Part shown: positions 1 to 8,853 of the stretch, piece by piece
Position numbering within the stretch: the stretch's first letter is position 1
How the letters are laid out: each line of letters starts with the position of its first letter
Source of the DNA: Acerihabitans arboris
GTDB lineage: Bacteria > Pseudomonadota > Gammaproteobacteria > Enterobacterales > Enterobacteriaceae
Reading direction: 5' to 3'
Assembly (NCBI RefSeq): GCF_010131535.1
Contig: NZ_WUBS01000014.1
Span: 29,216-93,215 of the forward strand
DNA: 64,000 nucleotides
Program-made: the position numbers and the translations under genes
Notes under the pieces: generated by a model
Told to the model about the DNA's origin: nothing
The model's input: the letters and a program-made list of their open reading frames with translations, nothing else
Databases searched by the model: none

Positions 1-7
1 TCCGAGT

Positions 8-283
8 TTAGCGACGACCTTCAGCAATCGCGGTAACCGCCTGGATTTCCGCGGCTTCCTGCTCCTGCTGTTCCTGGCGATCCCGCAAGTCGAGGATCTG
101 ATTGGTGATCAGGCCTTCTTCTATTTCACGCAGGGCGATAACGGTAAACTTATCGTTTTCTTCCGCCACCAGGGGATCTTTACCGCCGACCTGAAGTTGG
201 CGAGCGCGACGGGCAGCGACCAGCACCAGGTCAAAACGGTTACCAATTTTTTCAACGGCGTCTTGTACAGTTACGCGTGCCAT
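8..283 (-). CDS. rpoZ: RNA polymerase omega subunit
   Basis: The omega subunit binds the beta' subunit and helps assemble RNA polymerase. The 91-residue product starts [19 protein letters not shown] and ends AIAEGRR, and matches the E. coli protein in length and almost residue for residue as I recall it. A longer reading that starts six codons upstream is possible, but the ATG at 281-283 has a GGAG ribosome site in front and gives the family length. It lies 54 bp downstream of gmk on the same strand, as in the enterobacterial gmk-rpoZ-spoT operon; spoT would lie beyond the left edge. Confidence 0.97.
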   Translation of the reverse strand: MARVTVQDAVEKIGNRFDLVLVAARRARQLQVGGKDPLVAEENDKFTVIALREIEEGLITNQILDLRDRQEQQEQEAAEIQAVTAIAEGRR

Positions 284-337
284 ATGTGAGCTACTCCGCA
301 AATAGAGAAATGACTGGGCATCATACTGAAAGTTGTT

Positions 338-961
338 TCAGTCCGCCAACAGTTTGGTGATTAAAGCGTCATGCCGTAACTTTTGGCGGCCAAGACGCAG
401 GCGTTCGGCACGGATAATGGTTTTCAAATCCATTAAGGCCGTATTGAATTCGTCATTCACAATCAGATAATCATACTCGGCATAATGCGACATTTCAGCC
501 ACCGCCTGCGCCATGCGCCGCGCTATGACCTCTTCGCTGTCCTGGCCGCGGCCGCGCAGGCGCCTGTCCAGTTCTTCCCTGGAGGGGGGCAGCACAAAAA
601 TGCTGCGCGCCTGCGGCATCCGCTCACGGATTTGCTGCGCGCCCTGCCAATCGATATCCAGAAAAACATCCACGCCGGTGGATAATATCTGTTCGATCGC
701 TTCACGCGAAGTTCCGTAATAATTACCGAAGACATTGGCATATTCCAGAAAGCATTCTTCCCGGATCATGCGCGTAAACTCAGCCTCGGAAACGAAGAAA
801 TAGTGTTCTCCGTGCGTTTCCCCCGGACGTATGGGCCGTGTGGTGTGGGAGATCGATACCTGGGTGTCGTACAGCGGTTGTGTTTTAAGCAACGCCTGGA
901 TCAGGCTTGATTTTCCCGCGCCGCTAGGTGCGGAAACAATGTAGAGCGTACCATGGACCAT
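338..961 (-). CDS. gmk: Guanylate kinase
   Basis: Phosphorylates GMP to GDP with ATP, a required step in guanine nucleotide supply. The P-loop SAPSGAGKS is at about residues 10-18. The guanylate-kinase signature follows ([13 protein letters not shown], then [11 protein letters not shown] at about residues 38-63), which builds the GMP site. At 207 residues it has the E. coli length. It is the first gene of the gmk-rpoZ operon, and its promoter should lie within the roughly 550 bp upstream. In E. coli ligB diverges from gmk; here ligB is absent and accessory DNA begins. Confidence 0.97.
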   Translation of the reverse strand: MVHGTLYIVSAPSGAGKSSLIQALLKTQPLYDTQVSISHTTRPIRPGETHGEHYFFVSEAEFTRMIREECFLEYANVFGNYYGTSREAIEQILSTGVDVFLDIDWQGAQQIRERMPQARSIFVLPPSREELDRRLRGRGQDSEEVIARRMAQAVAEMSHYAEYDYLIVNDEFNTALMDLKTIIRAERLRLGRQKLRHDALITKLLAD

Positions 962-1509
962 AGTGGGAATTTTTCGGCTGTAGTTGATAACGGTAGTTGA
1001 TAAATCAACATGTGAAGGCGATATCCTGACACATTATACACGGCATTGAGCCATGTTGCAGCTTCCCTCGCAGCCTGGGCGAGGGTTTTGTGCCGTTGCC
1101 GCCGTTAAAATAGACGGCTCCGGTAAAACAACGAGCTCGAAAATAGTAGATGCAGTTTATACTTTTCGGGTATTACATAAATAAAATTTAATTGATGTGA
1201 TGCTAACAATGATTAACAGCTATCATCGACAGCAGATATATAACGGGACAGGGACACCGACCGCCGCTTATATCACCTTGTAGAGTAATGGTTATTACCG
1301 CGAGGACTTAATTTCACCTCGCGCTGCCAGAAGAATCTATTGGCGTATGTTTATCAAGCACGGCTTATATTTCCTGATTCCAGGGATGGCTTTCTTCACC
1401 AACAAATGACCGCTTGTTGATGAAAAAAGTTTAGCCTTGCTTATGTTTTACGGGTGAACTGGTATACACCACCATTTTAGAATACGTCATTCGACTGCTG
1501 AAACGGCAA
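962..1509. other. Intergenic region upstream of gmk
   Basis: About 550 bp without a convincing gene. The part next to gmk should carry the gmk promoter. A terminator-like hairpin that reads rightward sits at 1065-1089. The rest is AT-rich and I see nothing recognisable in it. It marks the left boundary of the accessory block between gmk and yicC. Confidence 0.6.
1065..1089 (+). terminator. Rho-independent terminator-like hairpin
   Basis: CCCTCGC (1065-1071) and GCGAGGG (1079-1085) form a perfect 7-bp stem with a 7-base loop, followed by TTTT. It would stop rightward transcription, yet no rightward gene remains upstream. In E. coli ligB is transcribed away from gmk in this direction, so the hairpin may be what is left of a deleted ligB. 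That link is inference. Confidence 0.5.
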
Positions 1510-1935
1510 TTAGCGCTGACTGGCTTCAAGCGCACTGCAAATCTCACTGAATTTTTCCAATTGCGATTCCGACAGCGGCGCAAGAATACGCTCCAGGATA
1601 GCCCGATGGGTCTGTTGGGCAATTTCCAGTTTGTCGCGGCCTTTTTCCGTAATATAAACATGTTTTACACGACGATCGGTCGGGCTTTGCTGACGTTGCA
1701 ACATCTCGTCTTTTTCCAATGCGTCCAGCACGGTCACCACCGTACGGGAAGAGAAACCCATATAGTTCTTGATATCGGTAGCGCTGGTTTTGCCGAGGGT
1801 TATCAATTGCAGGATCTTCATTTTGGACAATGAAAGTCCTTCGTTAACCAGTTGACCGTTCACTTCTTTTCTCAGGCGATGATAGATGCGTGATAAAGAT
1901 TCTACGGTGACTGACATATCAATTACTTTTTCCAT
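1510..1935 (-). CDS. MarR-family transcriptional regulator
   Basis: A 141-residue winged-helix regulator. The recognition region (KTSATDIKNYMGFSSRTVVTVLDALEKDEML, about residues 49-80, quoted in parts: SATDIKNYMGFSSR and TVVTVLDALEKDEML) is followed by the MarR wing QSPTDRRVKHVYITEKG. Helices at both ends would form the dimer interface. MarR proteins usually repress a neighbouring efflux or catabolic gene and respond to small phenolic ligands. No divergent target is adjacent; the nearest upstream gene on the same strand is the DUF523 gene at 2535, with about 600 bp of AT-rich DNA between. The ligand and target cannot be told from sequence. The start could be MEKVID or the later MSVTVE. Confidence 0.85.
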   Translation of the reverse strand: MEKVIDMSVTVESLSRIYHRLRKEVNGQLVNEGLSLSKMKILQLITLGKTSATDIKNYMGFSSRTVVTVLDALEKDEMLQRQQSPTDRRVKHVYITEKGRDKLEIAQQTHRAILERILAPLSESQLEKFSEICSALEASQR

Positions 1936-2534
1936 TATGGTATCTCTCTGTGAAATTAAGGCGATTCACTTGCCGCGATGGCAGGTTAAAAATTTGTTAT
2001 GGCGATACAGGGAATAAAGTGTCCCCTCGGTTTGTCAAAATTGACCGTATGAAGCGTTACGAAAATCAATAATAAGCTCTTCCTTGAAGGGAGCCATATA
2101 CATGACGCGTTGTTTATTGCCAGCGCAGTTTATATGAATCTTTTCTATTTTGAAACATGACTAATAGAAAAATACGCATATAATATGGAGTTATCACGGC
2201 AGTGATACTTTATTTTATTTTATTACTTTTACATTAACTTGATAGTCAGCTATCTTTATATTTGTTATCAAATATAAATGGTGTAACTACATGATGTATA
2301 TGGTGTTTATAAATATCTATAAATTAATAAAAATGAATCACTTATTCTTTTTCATAGGAAAGTAATAAGGGATAAAAAAATTAATTTAAATAAATTCCTC
2401 ACAAAAACTGATGCCCTGGATTTAACGCGCGGATATTTTATTTAAGTTGTTGATTTGTAATTATTATGTTTTTTATCCTACCCGATGGCCGGCTGGTTAT
2501 TGTCAGATTATACAAAGAGATAAAGGCATTATTT
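1936..2534. other. AT-rich intergenic region
   Basis: About 600 bp of strongly AT-rich sequence between the marR-like gene and the end of the DUF523 gene. It presumably holds the promoter of the MarR regulator. No credible open reading frame, RNA gene or repeat was recognised in it. The base composition contrasts with the GC-rich genes further right. Confidence 0.55.
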
Positions 2535-3032
2535 TTATTCTCGAGCCGCTACGCGGCGAGTTAGCCGATCTATTTGCCGGTGGGAAAAAACAACGATTCC
2601 GTGTTCATGCAATAACTGGGCGGTTACCCCATAACCGGATTTGGTATCACCGTTAAATGCGCCGGCGTAAATGGTCTGGCTACCGCAGGAAGGGCTGCCG
2701 TCGGTCAGCAGCGCATAGCGGCACTGATGGAGTTGCGCCATTTTTAACGTCAGGTAGGCCCCGAGGAGATAGCGTTCGGTAACGTCTTGGCCAGTGTTCT
2801 CGATAACCTTCGCCCCTTCGCTGACCCGGGTGTCGCCATAGCGGCCCACGGTAATTTCCGCCGGTGGCCGCGGCGTGCTGAAACCCGCCGCCAGCTCCGG
2901 GCAGCACACCACCAGGCGTCCCTCATTACGCCACTGCTGCAACGCGGGATGGAGCAGCGTTTTGGCCGAACCGTTATAACGGACGTTAAAGCCTGCCAGG
3001 CAGGCGCTGATTAGAATTTTATCCATGTTCAT
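2535..3032 (-). CDS. DUF523 family protein
   Basis: A 165-residue protein of the DUF523 (YbbK-like) family, of unknown biochemical role. The conserved cysteine-bearing family motifs are present: ISACLAGFNVRYNG near the N-terminus, VVCCPELAAGFSTPRPPAEI at about residues 42-60, and ALLTDGSPSCGS at about residues 107-118. The three cysteine segments could bind a metal, but that is inference. Two starts are close together (3032 or 3026) and neither has a clear ribosome site. It stands alone between a MarR gene and the peptide importer. Confidence 0.85.
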   Translation of the reverse strand: MNMDKILISACLAGFNVRYNGSAKTLLHPALQQWRNEGRLVVCCPELAAGFSTPRPPAEITVGRYGDTRVSEGAKVIENTGQDVTERYLLGAYLTLKMAQLHQCRYALLTDGSPSCGSQTIYAGAFNGDTKSGYGVTAQLLHEHGIVVFSHRQIDRLTRRVAARE

Positions 3033-3156
3033 CCGCAGGCGCCACCGATACCACCTTATGATAAAGCCGCTGGTAATAAGTGCAATATGTGACTGCCAAA
3101 GGCAAAAAACCTGCTGTGTCCTTGCCGGCAGAGGGTGGCCGCGTATCGAAGCATAC

Positions 3157-3204
3157 GTCGTTCTTATATGTCGTTCTTTTGCGAAAACGTGTCGTAATTA
3201 CGAC
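3157..3204 (+). promoter_or_regulatory. Candidate GlxA/AraC operator half-sites upstream of the peptide importer
   Basis: Three half-sites precede the importer operon: GTCGTTCTT at 3157-3165, the same nine bases at 3170-3178, and GTCGTAATTACGAC, a perfect palindrome, at 3191-3204. The second and third are 21 bp apart, two helical turns, which suits an AraC-family activator. The same motif with the same spacing lies in front of the second hydrolase operon at 16134-16165. AraC proteins with a DJ-1-type domain, such as Pseudomonas ArgR and GbdR, are known to use TGTCG-like half-sites. Assignment to the regulator at 12243 is inference. Confidence 0.5.
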
Positions 3205-3337
3205 GTTCATCTTTGATAAACACTGGCAAGCTTGCTTACGTTTCCCGCTCCTACCCGGCGGAATCCGGTCCGTCCACCGCGTTTTCACCGGTGTGCCGGC
3301 GGATGTTCCCTAGCGAAAATTTAAACAGGCTGCGCTT

Positions 3338-4282
3338 ATGTTTTTCTACCTGCTTCGGCGGCTGGTGCTGGCGGCTTCAGTGATGCTGCTTGCCATTTCG
3401 TTACTTTTTTGCCTGGTGTTCCTGGTGCCGGGCGATCCGGCGTCGGTGGCGCTGGGGCCGCGCGCCAGCGAGGCGCAAAAACAGGCGCTGCGCGAACATA
3501 TGGGCCTGGACCGGCCGGCCATCGTACAGATTGGCCGCTTTATCGGTAATGTGGCCACCGGCGACCTGGGCGAAGATGTTCTTACCCGCCGGCCGGTGAG
3601 CCAATTGATTGCCAGGGCCCTGCCCAATACCCTGATCCTCGCCCTGTCGGCCATTGCCTGGGCAATCCTGCTCGGTATCCCGCTGGGCTGCTGGGCGGCG
3701 CTGCGCCAGAATAGCCTGGCCGACCGTCTTATCGGCCTCCTGTCCACCAGCGTTATCGCCCTGCCGGCTTTTGTGGTGGCGATCTACGCCCTGCTTATTT
3801 TTGCGGTCACCCTGAAATGGTTTCCCGCCATTGGCGCGGGGCGTCAGGGCGATCCCGTTTCCCAGCTCAATGCCCTGGTGTTGCCTTCTTTGACGGTGGG
3901 CCTGAGCTGGATCGGCTATATATCGCGTCTGGTGCGGGCGTCGATGCTGGAGGTACTCAAGGAAAATCATATTCGCACCTATCGCGCTTTTGGCATCGGC
4001 GAGCGGCTGATCGCCATGCGTTATGCGCTGCCGATTGCGGTGGTGCCGGTGGTGTCGGTGCTCGGCGTCGGCATTGGCTCGCTACTGTCCGGCGCGGTGC
4101 TGACCGAAATCGTCTTTGCCCGTCCGGGACTGGGAAAACTGGCTTTTGATTCGGTCATTTCGCGTAATTTCCCGGTGGTGATGGGCACGGTGGTGGTGAC
4201 CTCGGGTTTTTATGTGCTGGCCAACCTGATTGCCGATTTGATTAATACCTTTCTCGACCCGCGCGTGCGGCAGGAGCTCTGA
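3338..4282 (+). CDS. Peptide-type ABC transporter permease (DppB/OppB-like)
   Basis: An inner-membrane permease of 314 residues with six predicted membrane segments. It starts MFFYLLRRLVLAASVMLLAI, the standard DppB/OppB opening, and carries the RASMLEVLKENHIRTYRAFG coupling-helix region that docks on the ATPase. It is the first gene of a five-gene importer (permease, permease, ATPase, ATPase, binding protein) followed by an MFS gene and a hydrolase. The next gene starts 2 bp after its stop. Substrates of this family range from peptides to opines and nickel, so the name says little about the ligand. Confidence 0.92.
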   Translation: MFFYLLRRLVLAASVMLLAISLLFCLVFLVPGDPASVALGPRASEAQKQALREHMGLDRPAIVQIGRFIGNVATGDLGEDVLTRRPVSQLIARALPNTLILALSAIAWAILLGIPLGCWAALRQNSLADRLIGLLSTSVIALPAFVVAIYALLIFAVTLKWFPAIGAGRQGDPVSQLNALVLPSLTVGLSWIGYISRLVRASMLEVLKENHIRTYRAFGIGERLIAMRYALPIAVVPVVSVLGVGIGSLLSGAVLTEIVFARPGLGKLAFDSVISRNFPVVMGTVVVTSGFYVLANLIADLINTFLDPRVRQEL

Positions 4283-4284
4283 TT

Positions 4285-5202
4285 ATGGCTCTTATCACTA
4301 CCTCCACCGCCGGGCTGGATACCCTGCCCGCCGCCGCCGCGCCACGTCCCGGCGCGTTTCGGGTGCTGCGCCAGGTCTGGTCGGGCGGCATGGGCCGTTT
4401 TGCGTTGATCTGCGTCGTCGCGCTGCTGGCCTGTGCCGTCTTCGCTCCCTGGCTGGCTCCGCACGATCCCATTGCCATCAAGGCGGCGCTGCGTCTCAAG
4501 GGGCCCAGCATGGAGTATTGGCTGGGCAACGATCAGTTGGGGCGCGATATTCTCTCGCGCCTGATTTATGGCAGCCGTATCGCCATGACGGTGGCGTTTA
4601 TCGGTACCGGCGGCGCGCTGCTGATCGGGTCCATGCTGGGGCTGCTGGCCGGGTATGGTCCCCGGCAAATCGATACGCTGCTGATGTTGTTTTGCGACGC
4701 GCTGATGTCGATTCCGATGATTTTATTCGCGCTGGCGGTGGTGACGCTTATCGGCTCAAGCGTGGTCACCATCATCATGATTATCGTCACCTTTATGGTG
4801 CCGGGGTATTTCCGGGTGGTGCGCAGCCAGACGCGGGTGCTGAAACGCATGGAATATATCGTCGCCGCCCGCGCCATGGGCGCCTCGCCCCTGAGCGTGG
4901 TGTTCCGCCACCTGATCCCCAATCTGGTCGGCACCCTGCTGGTGCTGGTGGCGATGGATATCCCGGCGGTTATTGCCATCGAATCCGGGCTGAGTTTCCT
5001 CGGCCAGGGCGTTCAGCCTCCCGATGCCAGCTGGGGCACGGTGCTTAACGACGGCTACTCCTTTATCCGCCAGGCGCCGCATATCGTTATCGCCGCCGGC
5101 ATTCCCATTATCCTGGCCACCCTGGGGTTTACCTTCCTTGGCGAAGCGCTGCGCGATGCGCTGGACCCGCGCACCGCGCAACAATCACGGGGAGGGCGCT
5201 GA
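4285..5202 (+). CDS. Peptide-type ABC transporter permease (DppC/OppC-like)
   Basis: The second membrane subunit, 305 residues. It has the OppC N-terminal domain, with SMEYWLGNDQLGRDILSRLI at about residues 73-92, and the ATPase-contact loop around EYIVAARAMGASPLSVVFRH. Six membrane helices are predicted. Its TGA shares one base with the ATG of the downstream ATPase, which points to coupled translation. It would form the heterodimeric channel with the product of the preceding gene. Confidence 0.92.
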   Translation: MALITTSTAGLDTLPAAAAPRPGAFRVLRQVWSGGMGRFALICVVALLACAVFAPWLAPHDPIAIKAALRLKGPSMEYWLGNDQLGRDILSRLIYGSRIAMTVAFIGTGGALLIGSMLGLLAGYGPRQIDTLLMLFCDALMSIPMILFALAVVTLIGSSVVTIIMIIVTFMVPGYFRVVRSQTRVLKRMEYIVAARAMGASPLSVVFRHLIPNLVGTLLVLVAMDIPAVIAIESGLSFLGQGVQPPDASWGTVLNDGYSFIRQAPHIVIAAGIPIILATLGFTFLGEALRDALDPRTAQQSRGGR

Positions 5203-6170
5203 TGGCCCTGCTGGAAATCGAAGATCTGTCGGTCACCTATGACTCGGCCAAAGGCCCGCTGAAAGCGGTACGCAATATTTCCCTCTGTGTGGACAAAGGC
5301 GAGGTCCTGGGATTAGTGGGGGAGAGTGGTTCGGGCAAATCGACGCTGGTCGGCGCCATGCTTACCCTGCTGCCGGCCAACGCCCACGCCAGCGGCCAAC
5401 TGCGCTATAAAGGGCAAAACCTGCTCGGCCTGCCGGAATACGCCAAGCGCAAACTGCGCGGCAACGGTATCGCCACGGTATCCCAAGACCCGTTCACCGC
5501 CCTTAATCCAGTCATTACCATCGGCAAGCAATTGCTGGCGTTTCAGCATCATAAACCGGGCTCCAGGGCGGACAAGATGGCGCGCGCCCTGGTGATGCTC
5601 GAGCGCGTCGGCATCTCCGACCCCCAAGGACGGTTAATGCAGTATCCCCATGAGCTGAGCGGCGGCATTCGCCAGCGCATCGCCATTGCCGCCGCCCTGC
5701 TGACCGAACCGGAGCTGCTGATCGCCGACGAACCCACTACCGCGCTGGACGCCACCACCGAAATGCAGGTGGTGGAGGTACTCCGGGCCAGCCGGAAGCT
5801 GGTGGACGGGGCCATCATCTTCGTGACCCACGATTTGCACTTGGTCAGCGCCCTTTGCGACAAGGTGGCGGTGATGTACGCCGGGGAAATAGTCGAAGCC
5901 GGCCCGATACAGCAGATTTTTACCTCGCCGTCCCATCCCTATACGCAGGCGCTGCTAGCCTGCGACCCGGAGCGGATTGAGGTGGCCACGCGTGAACTGC
6001 CGTTTATCGCCGGCTCCGTGCCGATGCCAAGCGTCGATCGGGTCGGCTGCCCTTTCCAGCCCCGCTGCGGGGCGGCCTTTGCTCCCTGCAGCGTGGAAAC
6101 CCCGCCCGACACCGTGCTTGACGCCGGCGGCTGGGTGGTTCGTTGTCATAAGGTGAGCGCCCATGCTTGA
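5202..6170 (+). CDS. Peptide-type ABC transporter ATP-binding protein (DppD-like)
   Basis: Cytoplasmic ATPase, 322 residues, powering the importer. Walker A is GLVGESGSGKST, the ABC signature is HELSGGIRQRIAIA, and Walker B is LLIADEPTTALD. The C-terminus has the extra oligopeptide-transporter region with VGCPFQPRCGAAFAPC, whose cysteines in DppD/OppD relatives bind an iron-sulphur cluster. Its end overlaps the start of the next ATPase by 8 bp. The two ATPases would form a heterodimer. Confidence 0.93.
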   Translation: MALLEIEDLSVTYDSAKGPLKAVRNISLCVDKGEVLGLVGESGSGKSTLVGAMLTLLPANAHASGQLRYKGQNLLGLPEYAKRKLRGNGIATVSQDPFTALNPVITIGKQLLAFQHHKPGSRADKMARALVMLERVGISDPQGRLMQYPHELSGGIRQRIAIAAALLTEPELLIADEPTTALDATTEMQVVEVLRASRKLVDGAIIFVTHDLHLVSALCDKVAVMYAGEIVEAGPIQQIFTSPSHPYTQALLACDPERIEVATRELPFIAGSVPMPSVDRVGCPFQPRCGAAFAPCSVETPPDTVLDAGGWVVRCHKVSAHA

Positions 6171-7173
6171 GATCCAGGATTTAGTGGTTCGCTACAAGAC
6201 GGGTACCCTGCTAAGCCGCCTGCGGCCCGGCGCCGTCAGTCATGTGGATGTATTGGCGGGCGTCAGCCTGCATGTGCCGCCGGGCAAGACCCTGGGACTT
6301 ATCGGCGAAAGCGGCAGCGGCAAAACCACCTTAGGCCGTGCGGTTATCGGCCTGGCGCCCGCCGCGCGCGGCAGCATCCAGGTCAACGGCCGGGCGCCGA
6401 ATGACGCCAGCGATCTGTCATGGCGCGCCATCCGCCGGGAAACCGGACTGATTTTCCAGGACCCGATGGCCGCGCTCGACCCGCGCATGACCGTTGAACA
6501 TCTGGTCACCGAGCCTTTCACCGTTAACGGCCGTGAGATTAAGCGCCGGCAGGAGGCGTCCCGTCTGCTCGACCTGGTGGGACTGCCGTCGCTATTCCTG
6601 GACCGCTATCCCCATCAGCTGTCCGGCGGCCAGGCGCGGCGGGTTGCGGTGGCCCGCGCGCTGGCGCTGCGGCCCAAGCTGATTATTGCCGACGAACCCA
6701 CCGCGGGACTGGATTTGTCGGTGCAGGGCGAACTGCTTAACCTGCTGACCTCGCTGCAGCACGAGCTGGGCATGAGCTATCTGATAATTACCCATAACCT
6801 GGCCATTACCCGTCATGTGACTGACCGCATCGCCATCATGTATCTCGGGCGCATTGTGGAAACCGGCCCCACCGACATGGTGTTTCGACTACCGGCCCAC
6901 CCGTACACCCGGGCGCTGCTGAGCGCCAAAAGCAAACATAACCTGCCCGGTGCCGGCGCGTTGGCAGGCGAGGTGCCCACCCTGTCCCGCCGGCCTTCCG
7001 GCTGTGAATTCCATACCCGCTGTCCATTGGCGACCGGCCTGTGCCGTTCGGCCGCGCCGGTATTACGTCCACTCAGCGGGGAGCATCAGGTTTCCTGTCA
7101 TACCCCTTTAATTAACGCTCAACCCAAACAGGCTCAGCCCAACCGCATCATAGTAAAGGAGATGCACCCATGA
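6163..7173 (+). CDS. Peptide-type ABC transporter ATP-binding protein (DppF-like)
   Basis: The second ATPase, 336 residues. Walker A is LIGESGSGKTTLGRAVIGL, the signature is HQLSGGQARRVAVARAL, and Walker B is LIIADEPTAGLD. The C-terminal cysteine region (GCEFHTRCPLATGLC) is present, as in full-length DppF/GsiA-type subunits. Its final codons (ATG CAC CCA TGA) overlap the start of the binding-protein gene by 4 bp, so all five importer genes appear to be translated as one unit. Confidence 0.93.
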   Translation: MLEIQDLVVRYKTGTLLSRLRPGAVSHVDVLAGVSLHVPPGKTLGLIGESGSGKTTLGRAVIGLAPAARGSIQVNGRAPNDASDLSWRAIRRETGLIFQDPMAALDPRMTVEHLVTEPFTVNGREIKRRQEASRLLDLVGLPSLFLDRYPHQLSGGQARRVAVARALALRPKLIIADEPTAGLDLSVQGELLNLLTSLQHELGMSYLIITHNLAITRHVTDRIAIMYLGRIVETGPTDMVFRLPAHPYTRALLSAKSKHNLPGAGALAGEVPTLSRRPSGCEFHTRCPLATGLCRSAAPVLRPLSGEHQVSCHTPLINAQPKQAQPNRIIVKEMHP

Positions 7174-8747
7174 AAGGCCCCTCGATGAACCGACGTTCCC
7201 TTCTCAAGACGATGGCAATCCTTGCCGCCGGGGCTTCCAGCTCGCTGATGATCGGCGGCCAGACGCTGGCGTTTGCCGCGGATAATAAGAATAAGATCCT
7301 GCGGGTCCAGAACGATTTGGATATTACCAATCTGGATCCGGCCAACCGCAGCGGCTGGTATGACGAAATGGTGATGTTCGCGGTGTACTCCGGCCTGTGC
7401 CAGTACAAGGCGGGCACCGAATGGGGCTGGCAGCTGGATGCGGCTGAAATGCTGGAGCAGGTCGACCCGCTGACGGTGCATTTCAAGCTTAAGCCCGGCA
7501 TTAAATGGACCGGCGACTTCGGCGAAATGACGGCGGAGGACGTTAAATACTCGTATGAGCGTTTCCTGGACCCGAAACTCTCCGCCATCTATGCCTCCGA
7601 CTGGGAAGCGCTGGATCACGTGGAGGTCAAAGGCACCTATGAGGGCATTATCCACCTCAAGCACCCTTTTGCGCCGTTGTTCACCAGTACCCTGCCGCAC
7701 GCCTCGGGCCTGATCGTCTGTAAAAAAGCGGTGGAAGCCGCCAAGGACAAAAAAATCGCCACCGATCCGCTGGCCTCCTCCGGTCCGTATAGAATTGGCG
7801 AATGGTTGCCGCGCGAACGGCTGACCCTGGTGCGCAATGACAAATGGAGCGGCCCGCACAGTTTTTACGACCAGATCCAACTGGTGCCGATCGGCGATCT
7901 GAATACGGCGCAAATTGCCTTTGAAGCCGGCGATTTGGATATGACCAAAATCAATATCAGCGCCATCCCCAAGTACCAGCAGGGCGTGGACGGCACGACG
8001 CTCACCGTTCGACCGGCGCTGGCCTATACCTGGCTGGGCATGAATGTCGAACACCCCCTGCTGAAAGACCTGCGGGTACGCCGGGCCATCCAGCAGGCGA
8101 TCGACGTACCGTCCATCCTGGACGCCGCCTTCGGCGGCGCGGTGAAACCGGCATTCGGCCTGGTGCCGCCGCCGTTGTCCGGCGCTCGCGGCAAAAATAT
8201 CTATCCCTATTCCCCGGACGCCGCCAAAAGGTTGCTGAAGGAGGCCGGCGTCGACAATTTGCAACTGCGGCTGGATTTAACGACCTCCACCGACGGCGGC
8301 ACCGTGGCCCAGGTTATCCAGTCACAGCTGGCGGAAGTGGGCATCCAGCTTAAAATCAACCAGATGGATGGCGCCGCGTTTGTGGCTGCGGGCCAGGAGT
8401 CCGAAGGCACCGCCTGGAAGGACGCCCAGTTGCGCATGACCACCTTTACCACCGCGCCCGACGCCAGCTGGGTCACCGCGTGGTTTACCTGTAGCCAGGT
8501 GGGCATCTGGAATACCCAGCGCACCTGCGATAAGGCATGGGACCAGTTGAACACCGATGCGGCCAACGAGCTGGATCAGGCTAAACGGGCCGCCATGTAC
8601 GTCAAGCTGCAGGATCAGCTGGAGGAGACCGGCGCCTATGTCTTTTTGTATCACGGCAGCAACGCCTGGGTGACGCCTACCCATATCAAGGGCGCCTGGA
8701 CGCCTGACGGCCAGTGGCCGCTGTTCCGCGAGATTAAGAGCGTCTGA
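7170..8747 (+). CDS. Periplasmic substrate-binding protein of the peptide-type ABC importer, Tat-type signal
   Basis: A 525-residue family-5 extracellular solute-binding protein (DppA/OppA fold). The N-terminus MNRRSLLKTMAILAAGASS carries a twin-arginine motif (RRSLLK) followed by a hydrophobic stretch and an alanine-rich cleavage region (LAFAAD), so export by the Tat pathway is likely. Most relatives use Sec. The mature part has the family landmarks EMLEQVDPLTVHFKLKPGIKW and YRIGEWLPRERLTLVRND. A strong ribosome site (AAAGGAG) precedes the ATG at 7170. It sets the specificity of the importer; the ligand is unknown. Confidence 0.9.
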   Translation: MKGPSMNRRSLLKTMAILAAGASSSLMIGGQTLAFAADNKNKILRVQNDLDITNLDPANRSGWYDEMVMFAVYSGLCQYKAGTEWGWQLDAAEMLEQVDPLTVHFKLKPGIKWTGDFGEMTAEDVKYSYERFLDPKLSAIYASDWEALDHVEVKGTYEGIIHLKHPFAPLFTSTLPHASGLIVCKKAVEAAKDKKIATDPLASSGPYRIGEWLPRERLTLVRNDKWSGPHSFYDQIQLVPIGDLNTAQIAFEAGDLDMTKINISAIPKYQQGVDGTTLTVRPALAYTWLGMNVEHPLLKDLRVRRAIQQAIDVPSILDAAFGGAVKPAFGLVPPPLSGARGKNIYPYSPDAAKRLLKEAGVDNLQLRLDLTTSTDGGTVAQVIQSQLAEVGIQLKINQMDGAAFVAAGQESEGTAWKDAQLRMTTFTTAPDASWVTAWFTCSQVGIWNTQRTCDKAWDQLNTDAANELDQAKRAAMYVKLQDQLEETGAYVFLYHGSNAWVTPTHIKGAWTPDGQWPLFREIKSV

Positions 8748-8853
8748 TTATCCGGCTTTACCGCCCGGGCGCATATCGCCGGGCTTATCACTGAAAAAGA
8801 GAATATCGGCCCGGGGCTTATGATTGCGCCCGGGGCCGGATGTGGGAGCTTCC

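Noticed and set aside
7134..8264. Long minus-strand open frame of 376 codons
   Set aside because: It lies antisense to the clear binding-protein gene at 7170-8747 and has no recognisable domain; a by-product of high GC.
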